From Thermothelomyces thermophilus ATCC 42464 (taxonomy: Eukaryota > Ascomycota > Sordariomycetes > Sordariales > Chaetomiaceae), in assembly GCF_000226095.1 (NCBI RefSeq), contig NC_016477.1:3720001-3784000 (forward strand): a DNA stretch of 64,000 bases, in the 5' to 3' direction. Positions 10,357-21,799 of the stretch are shown piece after piece. Position numbers and translations under genes: made by a program. Numbering within the stretch: position 1 is the first letter of the stretch; every line of letters starts with the position of its first letter. The notes beneath the pieces were generated by a model. It was not told where the DNA came from, made no database searches, and saw nothing but the letters and a program-made list of their open reading frames with translations.

Positions 10357-13300
10357 ATGGCTACCGACGTTACGGCCGAACAACTGCTTGCTTAGCTTAG
10401 TCAACTCTAGCAGCGGATCTAGGAGTTAGACTAGAGAGATAAGGCTGCTTAAGCTCGAATTAAGGAACTCGAGAACCGCGAAAAGTACTTATAAAAGTTA
10501 GTTAACGAGGCCTATGCCAAAATCGAGGCACTTGAGGGCGCTAAAGCGAAGCGTATTAAGATCAAACTACCTGGCAAATACGGAGGGACTAAGGAGGATC
10601 TTATAGGATTCTTAATAAATCTTTAATCTTATTTCTAGCTTAACGATAATAAGTTTCTAGACGAAAAAGCTAAAGTCCTTTATATAGCTATAAGATTAGA
10701 GGGTAAGGCACTTAGATAGTTCGAGCTAATATAGAATGACTATCTTACTAAGGAAGACGAAGACGACTAAGACGCGTTTACATAGGTAGTCTTCTAATCT
10801 TATAACCGTTTTAAAGAAGAGCTTTAAAAGGTTTTTAGCGATAAGGACGAGAAGATTTATATATAAGAAAGACTTACCAATCTCCGATAGACTAAGTTAG
10901 TAGCCTCTTATACCGTATAGTTTAGATAGGACATACTTAAGTCTTAGCTTAATAATAAGGCATTAATATAATTATTCTATAATGGCTTAAAGGAAAAGGT
11001 TAAAGATAAGCTATATAAGTATAATTAGCCTAAGACCCTAGATAAATACATTATATAGGCTATTAGGATCGATAATTAACTCTATATATAAGAGTAATAG
11101 AAACAAGGTCAAATGAACAGAACTACAGTTAAGGCTAATAATAAGAAAAAGCAAGTATACGTTGGTACCTTATATAGGACACACCCTAGAGCTATAGATA
11201 TAGACGTAATATAGAAGCAAGACTAGAAGAAGACGACCAAAGACAAGTCCAATGTTACCTACTATAACTATAGAAAGAAAGGGCACTATAAGTAAGAATG
11301 TCGTAGCCCGAAGAAAGAGTAGAAGATAGTCCCTAGAAAGGAAATTACGACTATTGACAAAACTACTAAGGATGTTATCGAAGTAGCGGCTACAAGCTAC
11401 AAAGACAGGGGCAGTGATATAGATAGTCTTAGATATAATGATAATAGTAAAGACAAATAAGCACTATACTCTAAACTAGTCACTATAGACCTAGAGATAA
11501 GTCTTGCCGAATAGGATATAGTAGGAGAATATATACCGCTAGCTTCGATTCTCCTAGTCTTAAGGTAGTAGGGTTTTATAGTTATGTAGAGGTAGGATAG
11601 ATTATAGACAACTAATACCTAAGGAATCAAAAGACCTAGACTTAATATTCTATTCCTCTAGGAACGAATCGAATAGTACTGTAACGAAGTTTTTCGGCTT
11701 AATACGGAACTACGCGAATAGGACAGGCGCTTGATTCGACTTACCTAGTAGAGCAATAGAATAAGGGACAAAATAAGGGAACTCTAATATATTATAGAAA
11801 CTATCAAAGGAAAACAGCCTATAACATATAATAGGCCTAATAGCTACGCCAAGTATCTTAATAGCTAACAACTTAGTAACGATATATAGAACCTAGAATA
11901 CTAGTTTATACGCGCAAACCGTAGAAAAGACGAGCGTATATAGGAAAGCTACTAGAAGAAACATTCCTATATTAGTACTAGAGTACCTATAGTCTACGTA
12001 CAATGGGAAGGATTTAGGAAAGAATTCTAATACCTCCTAGGCAACGCCACACGACTATACCCTCGACACGAGGCACATACGCAAGTGCCCTAGTTCCAGT
12101 GTATAGCACACGAATGCCAATACTACTTCTGCGACAAATTCGAAAACAATTACTAGCCGACCTAACAAGAAAATGAGGACAGAAGCTTACGCCCTATAGA
12201 ATAGGTCTACAATGTAGGAAACAGAGCAGCCGAATTGCTCTAGAAGATCGAAGCCTATAATTTAGAAAGCATTATAATAGTTCCAAGACAAGCCTGGCCT
12301 AGGTACTACGGAACCAGACGAGATATATAGGACTTGTGCTGGAGTAACGATTACCTCTATTACGTAGAAGAAAAGAAATTACAAATTTAGGAGCTTTAGA
12401 CGAAGCTATAGCATATACAACGGAAAGCGGAACAGACCTAATAGTAGGAAGCCGCAAGCACTTAATAGCTTACGGAAATAAGTATAATTAACAAAGCTGC
12501 TATTAGCCGAATAACCAAAGAGGTTAGCACTAACTTAGGAAACAGGTTAGGGCCCTTCGAGGGGCCCGGAAACTATTAACGCCCATGTAGCGGCAAGTAG
12601 TAGCGTAGTATAGGAGGGACTAGTATAAGAGACCACTATATCAAGACCTCCCGGTAGAAACATAGGAAATTACTACAATCTTTGGACGATGGCAGCAAGA
12701 TAAGCGATTATAGATAATAGCATAGTAGAAATAGCATGAAATGCTTGTACTAGTAGATAGTAGAGCAGAGATAAATCTGATTTTACTAACACTTATAAAT
12801 TAGCTATAGATACTTTAGAGAATAAAGCGAAAGTATAGTATAATTAAAGGGCCATTTCTAATGTAATAGGTATATAGGGAGACTAAACTAATCAACATTA
12901 CTATAGTAAGAAAGACTATAGTAGTTATATTTAGCATTATAAATATAGGTAATAACAAAGATATAATATTAGGGTTACTATAATATAAAGATTATAACCT
13001 AGACATTAGCTAGAAGAATAGTAGCTACCTACGACCCTAAATAGAGTTATATTTGACTAGCAAGATAGGGAGCGTACAAGGATCACGAGCGGACAATGCT
13101 TAAGGAAAGGCATATCCTATAGATCTACCACAAGAGACAGATAGTAGCAGGCAGACTACTATAGACTCTAGAAGAGGCGGCATAACGATATCGATATCAC
13201 AATAGGAGGAACGAGCTAAATTACCGATAGCTGTTCTCTCCGTTAACGAATGTAAAGCACTATAATTAAAGTAGTAGGTTAAGACAGGAGAAATCGCTAG

Positions 13301-16300
13301 CATCGCTATAGACGGAACCAAGTTTGCATACTACTAGAAAACTAAGAGACAAGACAAGACTAGGGAAGTACCGAAGGAATACAAAGGATACCTAGCATTC
13401 GAACCGAAACATCCAGAAGGACTACTAGAATACGGCCTATAGGATTACGAGATTAAGCTTAAGGAAGGAGCATAACTAAAGTTCTTTAAGATTTACTATA
13501 CGAGCTAGATATAGAACGAAGAACTTAAGCAATATTTGGAGGAGAACCTTCGAAGAGGATATATCTGCCTGTTAACATTGCTAGCAGGCTACCTAATCCT
13601 GTTTATACCTAAGAAAGATAAAAAGCTATAGTTATATATTAACTATTAATAACTTAATAAATAGACCGTAAAAAACCGATACCTATTACCGCTAATCTTA
13701 CGGCTCTAAGATTAGTTAGTAGGAGCCTAATATTTTACGCGTCTTAACTTACTATCGGCCTATAACTATATATAGATTAAAGAAGGCGACAAGTGGAAAA
13801 CGGCCTTTAGGATACCCTATGGCCACTATAAGTACCTCGTCATACTATTCGGACTTATAAACGCACCGGCAACGTTCTAAGCCCTAATTAATCAAGCTAT
13901 CCGACCCTTTCTCGACAAATTTGTAATATATTATCTCGACAATATACTTATCTTCTCTAAGACGATAGACAAACACCAGAAGCATATAAAAGTAGTACTA
14001 GACACGCTATACGTATATAAGCTATTAGTTAACAAGGAAAAGAGCGAATTCCATGTTAGGAAGATAGTCTTTTTAGGATACGAAATATCCCTAGGACAAA
14101 TCTAGATAGAACCTTTAAAGATTAAAGCTATCAAGAATTGGCTACGACCGACGTTAGTTACGAAAGTACAAAGCTTCATCGGATTTGTAAACTTCTACCA
14201 AATGTTTATTAGGAACTTTAGAGCGATCGTACGACCTTTATACAAACTTACTAAGAAGAATGCTAAATTCTAATGGGAAGAGTAATATAAGTAAGCATTT
14301 ATATAGATCTATAACGCTATTACCAAAGATCTAATGCTAGTATTACTAGACCCTAAAAAGCCATTCAAGGTAGAAACAGACACTTTAGACTATACCATCG
14401 GAGGATAATTAGGATAATAAGACAAATAAAGAAAGCTATATCCTATAGCCTTCTTTTCAAAGAAGCTCGACAGACTATGTCTTAATTATCCGATCTATAA
14501 CAAGGAACTACTTGCGATTGTTAAAGCTTTCAAGGAATAGTAACTATACCTTAGCGGCACAATTAAACCGGTATAAGTATATACGGATCACAAGAACCTA
14601 CGATACTTTATAATGACGAAGGAGCTTAACAGACGACAAATACAATAGGTAGAATTCCTCGCGGAATTTAACTTTGAGATTCGCTATAAGAAGGGCAAAG
14701 AGAACGTACAAGCGGACATCTTAAGCCGACGAACGGATTATATGGAAAGACAAACGGGAACAACACTACCGTTGTTCAAGGAACGAACAGATAGAACGCT
14801 ATATTACGAAACACAGATACCTGTAGAAGATAATCTACTTAACTCGTTCCTAAAATACTATATAATCTTTCGAGAAGAAAGGATTAACGAGATATAGTAT
14901 TAAGCAGTACCTAAACCACTAGTACCTAATAGAGTAGAAGAAAGAGATAGGAAACTCTAGTACCGAGGCAAAGCGTACATCTATAACAAAGATCAATAGC
15001 TACGGATGATTCGAGAACTCCACGAGTCGAAACTCAGAGGATATAAAGGAGTTACGAAGACTGTCACACAAGTCAAGAAACACTACGACTTTCTATAGTT
15101 AACGGTACGAGTTAAGGAAGTCGTATGGAACTACGACATCTATAATCGGAGCAAAACGGCACGATATAAGCCGTATAGGCTACTTTAACTATTACTAATA
15201 GCTGACAAACTATAGAGTTTAGTTATAATAGACTTTATTACAAAGCTACCGGAATCTAAGGACACAGCTATAGGAGTGACCTACGATAGTATTCTTACTA
15301 TAGTAGATCGCCTAACTAAGTAGGTATACTTCTTTCCTTATAAGGAGTCCTAGATAGCAAAACAGTTAGCAGATATAATCTATCGGCAAGTTACATTAGT
15401 ACATGCTTAGCTATAAGAATAGATTACCGACAGAGACACCAAGTTTACGTCAAAGTTCTAGTAAGCATTAATGTAACGATTAAGCATTAATAGCAAGCTG
15501 TCAACGGTATATTACCTATAGACTAATAGACAAACGGAGCGACTAAACCAAGTTATTAAGCAGTACCTCCGCTCTTATATTAACTACTAGTAAAACGACT
15601 AGGTCATACTATTGCTAATAGCATAACTCGCTTACAACACGATGCTAACGGAAACGACTAAAGTCATACCGTTCTTCACGAACTACAGATATAAAGTAGA
15701 CCTTAGGCAAGGACCAGAGGTCATAGTGCCAAGAGCAGCAGTCAAAGTGGAACAAATGTATATACTATATAAAAAGCTTAAAAAGGAACTCGAGTTTGTC
15801 AAGACTAGAATAAAGAACTACTATAACAAATATAGGCTCGAGGGACCTTACCTAGAGAGGGGAGACAAAGTCTACTTAATTATACGGAACTTACGAACCA
15901 AACGACCAAGCACGAAGCTAGACTTTAAGAAGGTTAGACCCTTTGTTATTAAAGAACGAATTTCGACATCTAATTACTAACTATCGTTACTATCATCTAT
16001 ACGACTACAGATAGATGTTTTTCATATTTCACTTCTTAAACTAGCACTAAAGAACGTTAAGGTTGCTACGTATATTAAAGCAAAAGACAAAAAGGAAGAA
16101 TAGGATATTAAAGAAATTCTAGATTTACGTATTATTAATAGAGAACTATAGTACCTAGTTAAATAGCTTAATTTCGGACTAGAAGATAACTTATAGGAAC
16201 TAGTCAAGAATTTAAACTGCCCTAAGAAACTAGAATAGTTCTATCGGCAGAACCCGGATCGACTAAAGGAAAACCCGGGACAGAACCAAAGACAGCGCCC

Positions 16301-16330
16301 TAGTCGATAGCATCGACGGTATCATTAATC
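10357..16330 (+). pseudogene. gag-pol of Gypsy chromovirus A1, RIP-inactivated
   Basis: The start is ATG at 10357 (MATDVTAEQLLAQL). Landmarks in order: a coiled-coil N-terminus; the capsid-like segment LPGKYGGTKEDLIGFLINL; a CCHC knuckle near 11254-11300 that reads YYNYRKKGHYKQEC after Cys-to-Tyr changes; a spacer of about 430 codons I do not recognise; a protease relic with DSRAEINLI (ancestral DSGAE) near 12760; reverse transcriptase with [12 protein letters not shown] and YYLDNILIFSK (the YxDD site now YLDN) near 13800-13960; RNase H; integrase with PYRLLQL and TDRDTKF near 15170-15450; and a chromodomain near 16100-16250 (ILDLRIINRELQYLVKQL). Nearly all stops are TAA or TAG. The reverse transcriptase frame is shifted relative to gag, either by design or by an indel. 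The end is approximate because stops cannot be told from RIP hits. Confidence 0.88.
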
Positions 16331-16609
16331 TATGACGAGGGCATAGCAGGCGTCTCTTGCTGCTTAACCTCCTCTAACTTGTCTAAGGTCGATAGACTAC
16401 GCGCTACCATATTAGTACCTTTCTCTACTAAAAACTCCTTCTATTGACAAAGACGCTAGAGCCGTATAAGCTTTTCAGATAACTTACGCTAGGCCTCTTC
16501 TAGATAGTGTTAGGATTTATCTAGCTTAAGTTTAGTACGACGTTTAATATCTTTAATATAACGCTGCTCCTAAAGAATATAATCTACTAGAACAAATATT
16601 AGGAATCAT

Positions 16610-16646
<37 letters not shown>

Positions 16647-16865
16647 GATAAGCTTATAAGAAGAAAGCGGGATGCTAGAGCCATTATAAGAACGACCTTA
16701 ACGAACACAGGCCTTATAACACTTTATACGTGCGATCATTTTGCAGACAAGGCCTTATGACGCGTACTAAGAGCAAGGTATAACAACAAAACCGTTCTTA
16801 GCGATGTTCTAAGCAAGGGAAGCATAGTAACGTATAGAATGTAACTTCTGTTTCTCTATCGGCAT
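16222..16865 (-). pseudogene. antisense accessory gene of Gypsy A1: Zn2Cys6 cluster plus coiled coil, one intron
   Basis: It is encoded opposite to pol, between the pol end and the 3' LTR, and overlaps the end of the chromodomain reading. Model: complement(join(16222..16586, 16658..16865)), 573 nt, 190 codons plus stop. Exon 1 begins MPIEKQKLHSIRYYASLA and carries six positions spaced C-x2-C-x6-C-x8-C-x2-C-x6-C (residues 31, 34, 41, 50, 53, 60). Three are still Cys and three are Tyr, the expected RIP product of Cys codons. That spacing is the fingerprint of fungal Zn(II)2Cys6 DNA-binding domains. The 71 nt intron has a mutated donor (ATAAGC for GTAAGC), acceptor CTAG, and contains the 29-base T run. 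Exon 2 encodes a charged helix likely to form a coiled coil (QQKEFLVEKGTNMVARSLST). Internal stops are TAG or TAA only. The function is unknown; a regulatory DNA-binding role is inferred from the motif. Confidence 0.8.
16613..16641. repeat. A29 homopolymer inside the intron of the A1 antisense gene
   Basis: 29 consecutive A on the plus strand are a T run (polypyrimidine) on the coding strand of the antisense gene. The equivalent run in A2 (about 43256-43268) has 13 T. The length difference does not affect the coding frame because the tract is intronic. Confidence 0.95.
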
Positions 16866-16992
16866 TTTGTCAGTATAGCGACCACGATATAGAAATAGGG
16901 AGAATGTAATATTTATAAGCGAAGGGTTATTAGCGCTATTTGAAATGACCTAAGAAGGCTTTCGGGTCGAAAGCCTTAAAGGAGGGGCATTA

Positions 16993-17440
16993 TGTTATAG
17001 ATAAGTATATAGGCGGCCTGGCAGGCTATAGCTAGGACACGGGACATTCCGACAGCTAATCACCCGACGGACTAATCAGAAGATTATCACCGCCAAGACT
17101 AAGGTCTTCACTAGTAATAATAACATGTTACCGTCGACAACGCAGAATCACGAAGTAAAAGGAGAAGTAGTACTAGTGATAACTATTAGAGAAGGACAGA
17201 CTATTATATATATATAGCTAGCTAGTCACTTGTTATAGTAGACTCTAGGAGTTCGCTAGTGGTAATAATTACAATTATAGTATTTATACCAAGCATTGCT
17301 GATTACTATGAGAGACAACTCTAAGTGTTGTTATAAACCCTTTGGCTTTACCGAATCCCTTAGACGACCTGCCTGCTTGTCCCGCTTTACCTACCTCTGT
17401 CTGGACCCTTTTAGAAGAAGTCTAAGTTGGGTTCGTCACA
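16993..17440 (+). repeat. 3' LTR of Gypsy A1
   Basis: Starts TGTTATAGATAAGT and ends GGGTTCGTCACA. It is followed directly by the ACTTA target duplication and preceded by the polypurine tract. Confidence 0.95.
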
Positions 17441-17538
17441 ACTTACCGTAGACAAATTCCAACATATTAGGGATTAAGGGAGCAGCCGATCCCCTCTTCC
17501 GCCAAACCATTTAAGTAATATAAAGATGAACATCGTTA
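17441..17538 (+). pseudogene. left fragment of a host gene interrupted by copia C1
   Basis: 98 bp between Gypsy A1 and copia C1. In the plus frame that ends at C1 it reads PLPPNHLSNIKMNIV. This frame continues after C1 at 59066 with GTIDRQKEHFEWLPEKLVWK, with CGTTA/CGTTG as the target duplication. The start resembles an F-box-like N-terminus (LPxxxLxxI), which is a weak guess. The first five bases are also the right target duplication of A1. Confidence 0.5.
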
Positions 17539-17748
17539 TATCAGAAGCTATAGAGCTTCCAAACGTATTAGCCACGCGTTTGCCATAGCTATATGAGGCT
17601 GTTTAACGCTTTAGCCAGCTCCTTTGTCTATAAATATCAGTCGTTTTGTCTTCTTTATAGATAGTTCAACAAGGCACTTTTTCCTTCGTATAGCCACCTA
17701 CTACAGACTGCTTTCAACGCTCCTAGAAGCTTATCACTATGTTTGGTA
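17539..17748 (+). repeat. 5' LTR of copia C1
   Basis: 210 bp. It starts TATCAGAAGCTATAGAGC (ancestral TGTCAG) and ends GTTTGGTA (ancestral GTTCGGCA). It matches the LTRs at 58852 and, inverted, at 59842. Confidence 0.9.
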
Positions 17749-17759
17749 GTTATAAGCCC

Positions 17760-20659
17760 GGCGCCTTGACTACTCCTTTACTAACGTATCTTTAATATTG
17801 GTAGTAGCTTCTTCTATTATAAACTCTCTTACCTTGCTTTAATATGCTTTTGATAACGTATCTATCTATTATATCTAAGATCCTAGTCAAGACTTCTATA
17901 TGCCTTATAAGGCCTAGTTCCTGGAACTTATAGTATATCGAACTATAGTTATAGGCTAAATTTGCTAGTATATAGGGATTTGTCAAGCTTAATAATGACT
18001 ATAAGCTAGATCTAGAAGTTCTATAATGCCTAACTTGTAAGTAAGCTAGAGATAACCTTATCCTAGCTTCTTAGGAGTAGCTCTAAGAAGGATTATCGCC
18101 CTTAATATCTATAGATTTAATACCTTCTAATATAGCTATTATAGCCGAATTTATATAATTATAAGACTCCTTTTATAAAGATATTATATATACTATGGAC
18201 GTTAGTAAGCGGATAGAATAGCTATAACGCTAGCTAGTACATATTATAGATTCTAAACTCTATAAAGCTATAAAAGTATATAGGAAGAAGGATATTAACC
18301 TTATTAGGGGGATTATTTAGGCATTTTATTCTATACTTATACTATCCATTATAATACTCTATATAATAGTTATAGTATAATATATAATTAGTCTTAATAT
18401 AGCTAAGTATTTAGGAGTTAATCTATAGCACTAGATTTATAACTTTAATATTACCTTCTAGTAAGCTATCTAATATAATATCTTGGAAGTATAAGGTATA
18501 TAAGAACTTTACGCCTTTCTTAATGCTATCGCTATATATATTCTATTAACCCAGGTAACGAATAAGAGAATAGAAATCGAGCTTACTAATAGTATAAGAT
18601 AGCCACTTCTAGAGCTTAGTACCCTCGTTATAAGGGTTAAGATCTTAATTAATAATAATATATAACCTAGAGTCTCTTAGAAGTATAGAATCTTTTTAAT
18701 AACTTATACGCTAATACTTCCTATAGCTCAGAAGAGTGGTAAGGAGAGAGGTAGAGACTTATATAGAGACTCTTATAGCGGTTAGTAATATAATATAAGA
18801 TGTCCCTATAAGTGTCTAAGATATCTATAGGATCTAATAGACTATTATATACTTAAGTAAGCTATCTATAGTAATAAGTAACATTTGTACCTTTCTAATA
18901 AGGAGTATAAGAGGATTTATTAAGAGCTTGATAAGCCGAAGTAGGCTAGACTAAAAAATTAACTTATCGCTAAGTAGGGGGAGCTATCCTATTCTAGGTA
19001 GTTAGGGGTAGGATACCCCAGTTCCCTTAACGTGTTAATTATTAGCCTTTAGCTACTTAGTAAGCTCTTAACTTACTATAAGGTATTTAGTATAGTCGCT
19101 CTATAGCGTTATCCTCTTTTAGAAAGCACTTTACTAGACTTATATAGCATGACTTACTTAGTTAATAATAAGAAGTTCCTTTTGCCTAGGACGTTTATTA
19201 AGGTAGAAGATCCTAAGTTTATTAAAGTAGGTATAATAACCTTTCCTATTAGTAAAAGGGGTACTTAGGTAATTAAGAACGTTCTAGATAGACTATATAG
19301 ACTATATATTAAGAACCTAACGCTTAAGGATATCACTATCGTCAAAGGTTTCTATATTAATATTGTCTTGGAAGCTCTATTACTTAAGGTAGGCGCTTAG
19401 TACTATAGCTTAGATTGCTTACTATATTTTGGAACACTAGAAAATAACGTTATACTTCATAAGTTAGAACGTAAGTATAATCTTACCTTCCTTAAATATA
19501 AGTTACTTTCCTACTACCCGAGCTTCCTAGATTATGTCTTAATTAGTAAAGCGGATATTGTAAACATTTATATATCCTTATAGAATATATTTACTATATA
19601 CGGTAGAAGGTCCTAGACGTAAGCGTTACCTACTATAAGAGAGGATACTAAGGATCTTTAGCACTTAAGAGCTAGTTACCTCGGACTAGAAGCGTTAAAA
19701 GCGCTTATTAATAACGCTAGAAATATCTATATTAAAGGGATAGCGTGTATTAAGTGTAAGAGCTACGCTTGTACTTATATAAGTAAGGTTATCTCTAGGA
19801 AAACACTACCTAAGTAGAAGTCTACGTGCCTGTTCTAGTAAGTAGCCTAGGATCTATTTAACTATCCTAAAGCGATTAATAGATTGCGATAGCTACTTAT
19901 AATTATTAATAAGTATAGTAGGAAGCTCTTCCCTTTCCTCTTAATGACGAAGTCGCTAGACTAGATTATAGGAGTCATCTAGAATTTCGAGAGCTAGGTA
20001 AGACGCTAATATAAGCTTGCTATCTATAAAATCAAGTAGAACAATAATACTATAACGATTAGTTTAGTAGGGCATATACTAACATATTATTAGACTTAGG
20101 CTATAGAAAGCGATATTGATCTTAAACTCTTACCTTTATATACCTATAAGCCTAACAGACTAGTAGAGCGAGTAGGGCAAGAACTAATCTTATGCTTAAT
20201 TAAGATACTTAACGGCGCGAATCTGCCTATAAAGCTCTAGTTAAAAAGCGTATAAGTAGCGGTATACTTATATATAATAAGCCTAAGCCGTGCTTACTTA
20301 TTTAGGATTCCTAATAAAGTGCTCTATAGCTAGTTTAAATAGTATTTTTATTAATATAAACCTAGCTTAATAATTATATTAACTAGTAACTTATACCTAG
20401 ACTAGAGTAGTATCTTTATATATAGATGCTAGGTATATATTCTTTATAAGGATAAGAAAGCTAAGTAGCATATAAAGGACTTTAAAGTGCTATTATATAG
20501 GCTAATAGGGTATCTTATAAGATATTATATATCTAATATCCATTACGTTTAGATACCTAAGCTTAATAAGGTTATTATAACTTGTAATGTTCACTTCGAT
20601 AAGAAGACTTTCTACTATCTAGGTAAAGAGTAGCTAATAAAGTTATCACTAATAGTAGT
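17760..20659 (+). pseudogene. copia C1 gag-integrase part, RIP-inactivated and cut by Gypsy B
   Basis: The plus-strand reading shows gag-like sequence near 18250-18950 (GVNLQHQIYNFNITF, NAIAIYILLTQVTNKRIEIE, then the possible knuckle remnant CPYKCPRY). A pre-integrase and integrase region follows near 19700-20650 (KGIACIKCKSYACTYISK, VGHILTYYQTQAIESDID, VAVYLYIISLSRAYLFR, LIGYLIRYYISNIHYVQI). The order and the C-terminal integrase motifs match copia polyproteins. Many TAA and TAG codons interrupt it. The frame is cut at about 20659 where Gypsy B begins and resumes at 55247. The 5' boundary of gag is not clear. Confidence 0.75.
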
Positions 20660-21108
20660 AAGCTAGTACTAACCCTCTAGGGCACTACTTAGCACCTCTA
20701 GAACCAAACCTCTGTCTAGTTAGATAAGGAGGAGCTTCGGCTTAAAACGTCTAAGGCGTCTAAGTATTCGTAGTCATAGCAGGCAAGTCCGACTATTTAG
20801 ACGGCAATGACAATAGGGGTAAAGGCGGCAATAGTAATGCCCCTCTAGACAGATGTAAAAGAGTCTACTTACGTAAAAAAAGATATCCCTAACTTATAAA
20901 GAAAGAAGAACTATATCCTACTACTCTAATCTATTAGAGCAAACGAATATTAAAAGCTATCTGTTGTTCTTGTCTCTTTTATCTGGCGCCCCTAGATAGG
21001 CAACCCTTATTTATACTTATTATATATAGTAAAGCTCTATAGAACTGGAAAAACAAAACTATACCTTATGTCCCTCTAGTTATATTAAGAACTTCTAGCC
21101 CTAGTCTA
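20660..21108 (-). repeat. 3' LTR of Gypsy B
   Basis: It is 449 bp, equal in length to the partner at 54798, and differs from it mostly by transitions. The polypurine tract GAAGGGGAAGTA lies just to its right (minus-strand sense). Confidence 0.85.
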
Positions 21109-21799
21109 TACTTCCCCTTCGAATTTGCCCTAAGGCTCCTACTAGCGAATTTGGACCTAAAACTTTACTTACGTTCCTTATAACGCCTAGCCTACTTAGC
21201 TCTACTATTACCTTTAGGCAAGGGCCGTTTCTTAGACGCCTAATGCCTTTACTAGGCTTTTACTTTGGTATCTAGCGTATCCTAGCCTATAAATTACGGT
21301 AGGTACTTAGGGACTAGCTTAAGATCTTTAGACCCTAAACGCTCGAATAGTAAGGGCTAAGTCTATTTAGTAGGATTATCGTTAAGATAATACTAATAAG
21401 CCTATCCTTTCTTAGTAGCTTAGGTTAAGCGTGTCTCCTATATCTATACTAGCTTACTTGGCTTTGTCTTAGTCTAACTAGGCGGTTATTATATTACTAA
21501 AGGCGTTTGTTTCATTAACTGCTACTACTATAACCTTAAAGGTTTTCCTTATCCTTCTATAGCTATAAGTTACTCCTCTACCTATTCTACTATACGCTAG
21601 TAAATAGCTATCCTTGGTTTATAGGGATACTTAAGCGCCTATTAAAGTAGCTAAGGCGGCCTAAGTCCCTTAGGTACCTTGCTAAGGAACTACTAGACGG
21701 TATTGTCTAAGGGAACCTAGCGATCCTTTTTTATAACTAGTTGCTCCTTTGTCAGTAGTAGATTGTCTTTTCCTTCCTCTGTCCGGACGGAGATAACCG

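Larger units (their letters stand above)
9843..17440 (+). mobile_element. Gypsy chromovirus A1, complete but RIP-inactivated
   Basis: The element is 7,598 bp with two 448 bp LTRs and perfect 5 bp target duplications ACTTA (9838-9842 and 17441-17445). Order on the plus strand: 5' LTR, gag with CCHC knuckle, a long spacer domain, protease, reverse transcriptase, RNase H, integrase, chromodomain, then an antisense accessory gene, a purine-rich tract (AAAGGAGGGGCAT, about 16978-16990) and the 3' LTR. A chromodomain after integrase places it among the chromoviruses (Tf1/sushi/MAGGY relatives). Confidence 0.95.

Noticed and set aside
13100-13321. A 73-codon minus-strand ORF recurring with nearly the same sequence at 31664-31885, 37555-37776 and, reversed, 46570-46791.
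   Set aside because: It is the antisense of pol at the same site in all four A elements. That strand happens to be poor in RIP-sensitive stop precursors. It lacks start context, a motif or an extension, so it is a shadow frame and not a gene.
15642-15980. Open plus-strand ORFs at 15642-15980, 34203-34460 and 29062-29298.
   Set aside because: These are stretches of integrase (first two) and gag (third) that escaped stop codons, already included in the A1 and A4 polyproteins.
16613-16641. A29 tract considered as the poly(A) tail of a LINE-type element.
   Set aside because: It lies inside Gypsy A1 between pol and the 3' LTR, has a counterpart in A2, and falls within the predicted intron of the antisense gene.
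17792-17986. A 64-codon minus-strand ORF at the start of copia C1.
   Set aside because: It is short and isolated, with no counterpart that I could confirm in C2, whose 5' part is outside the window.
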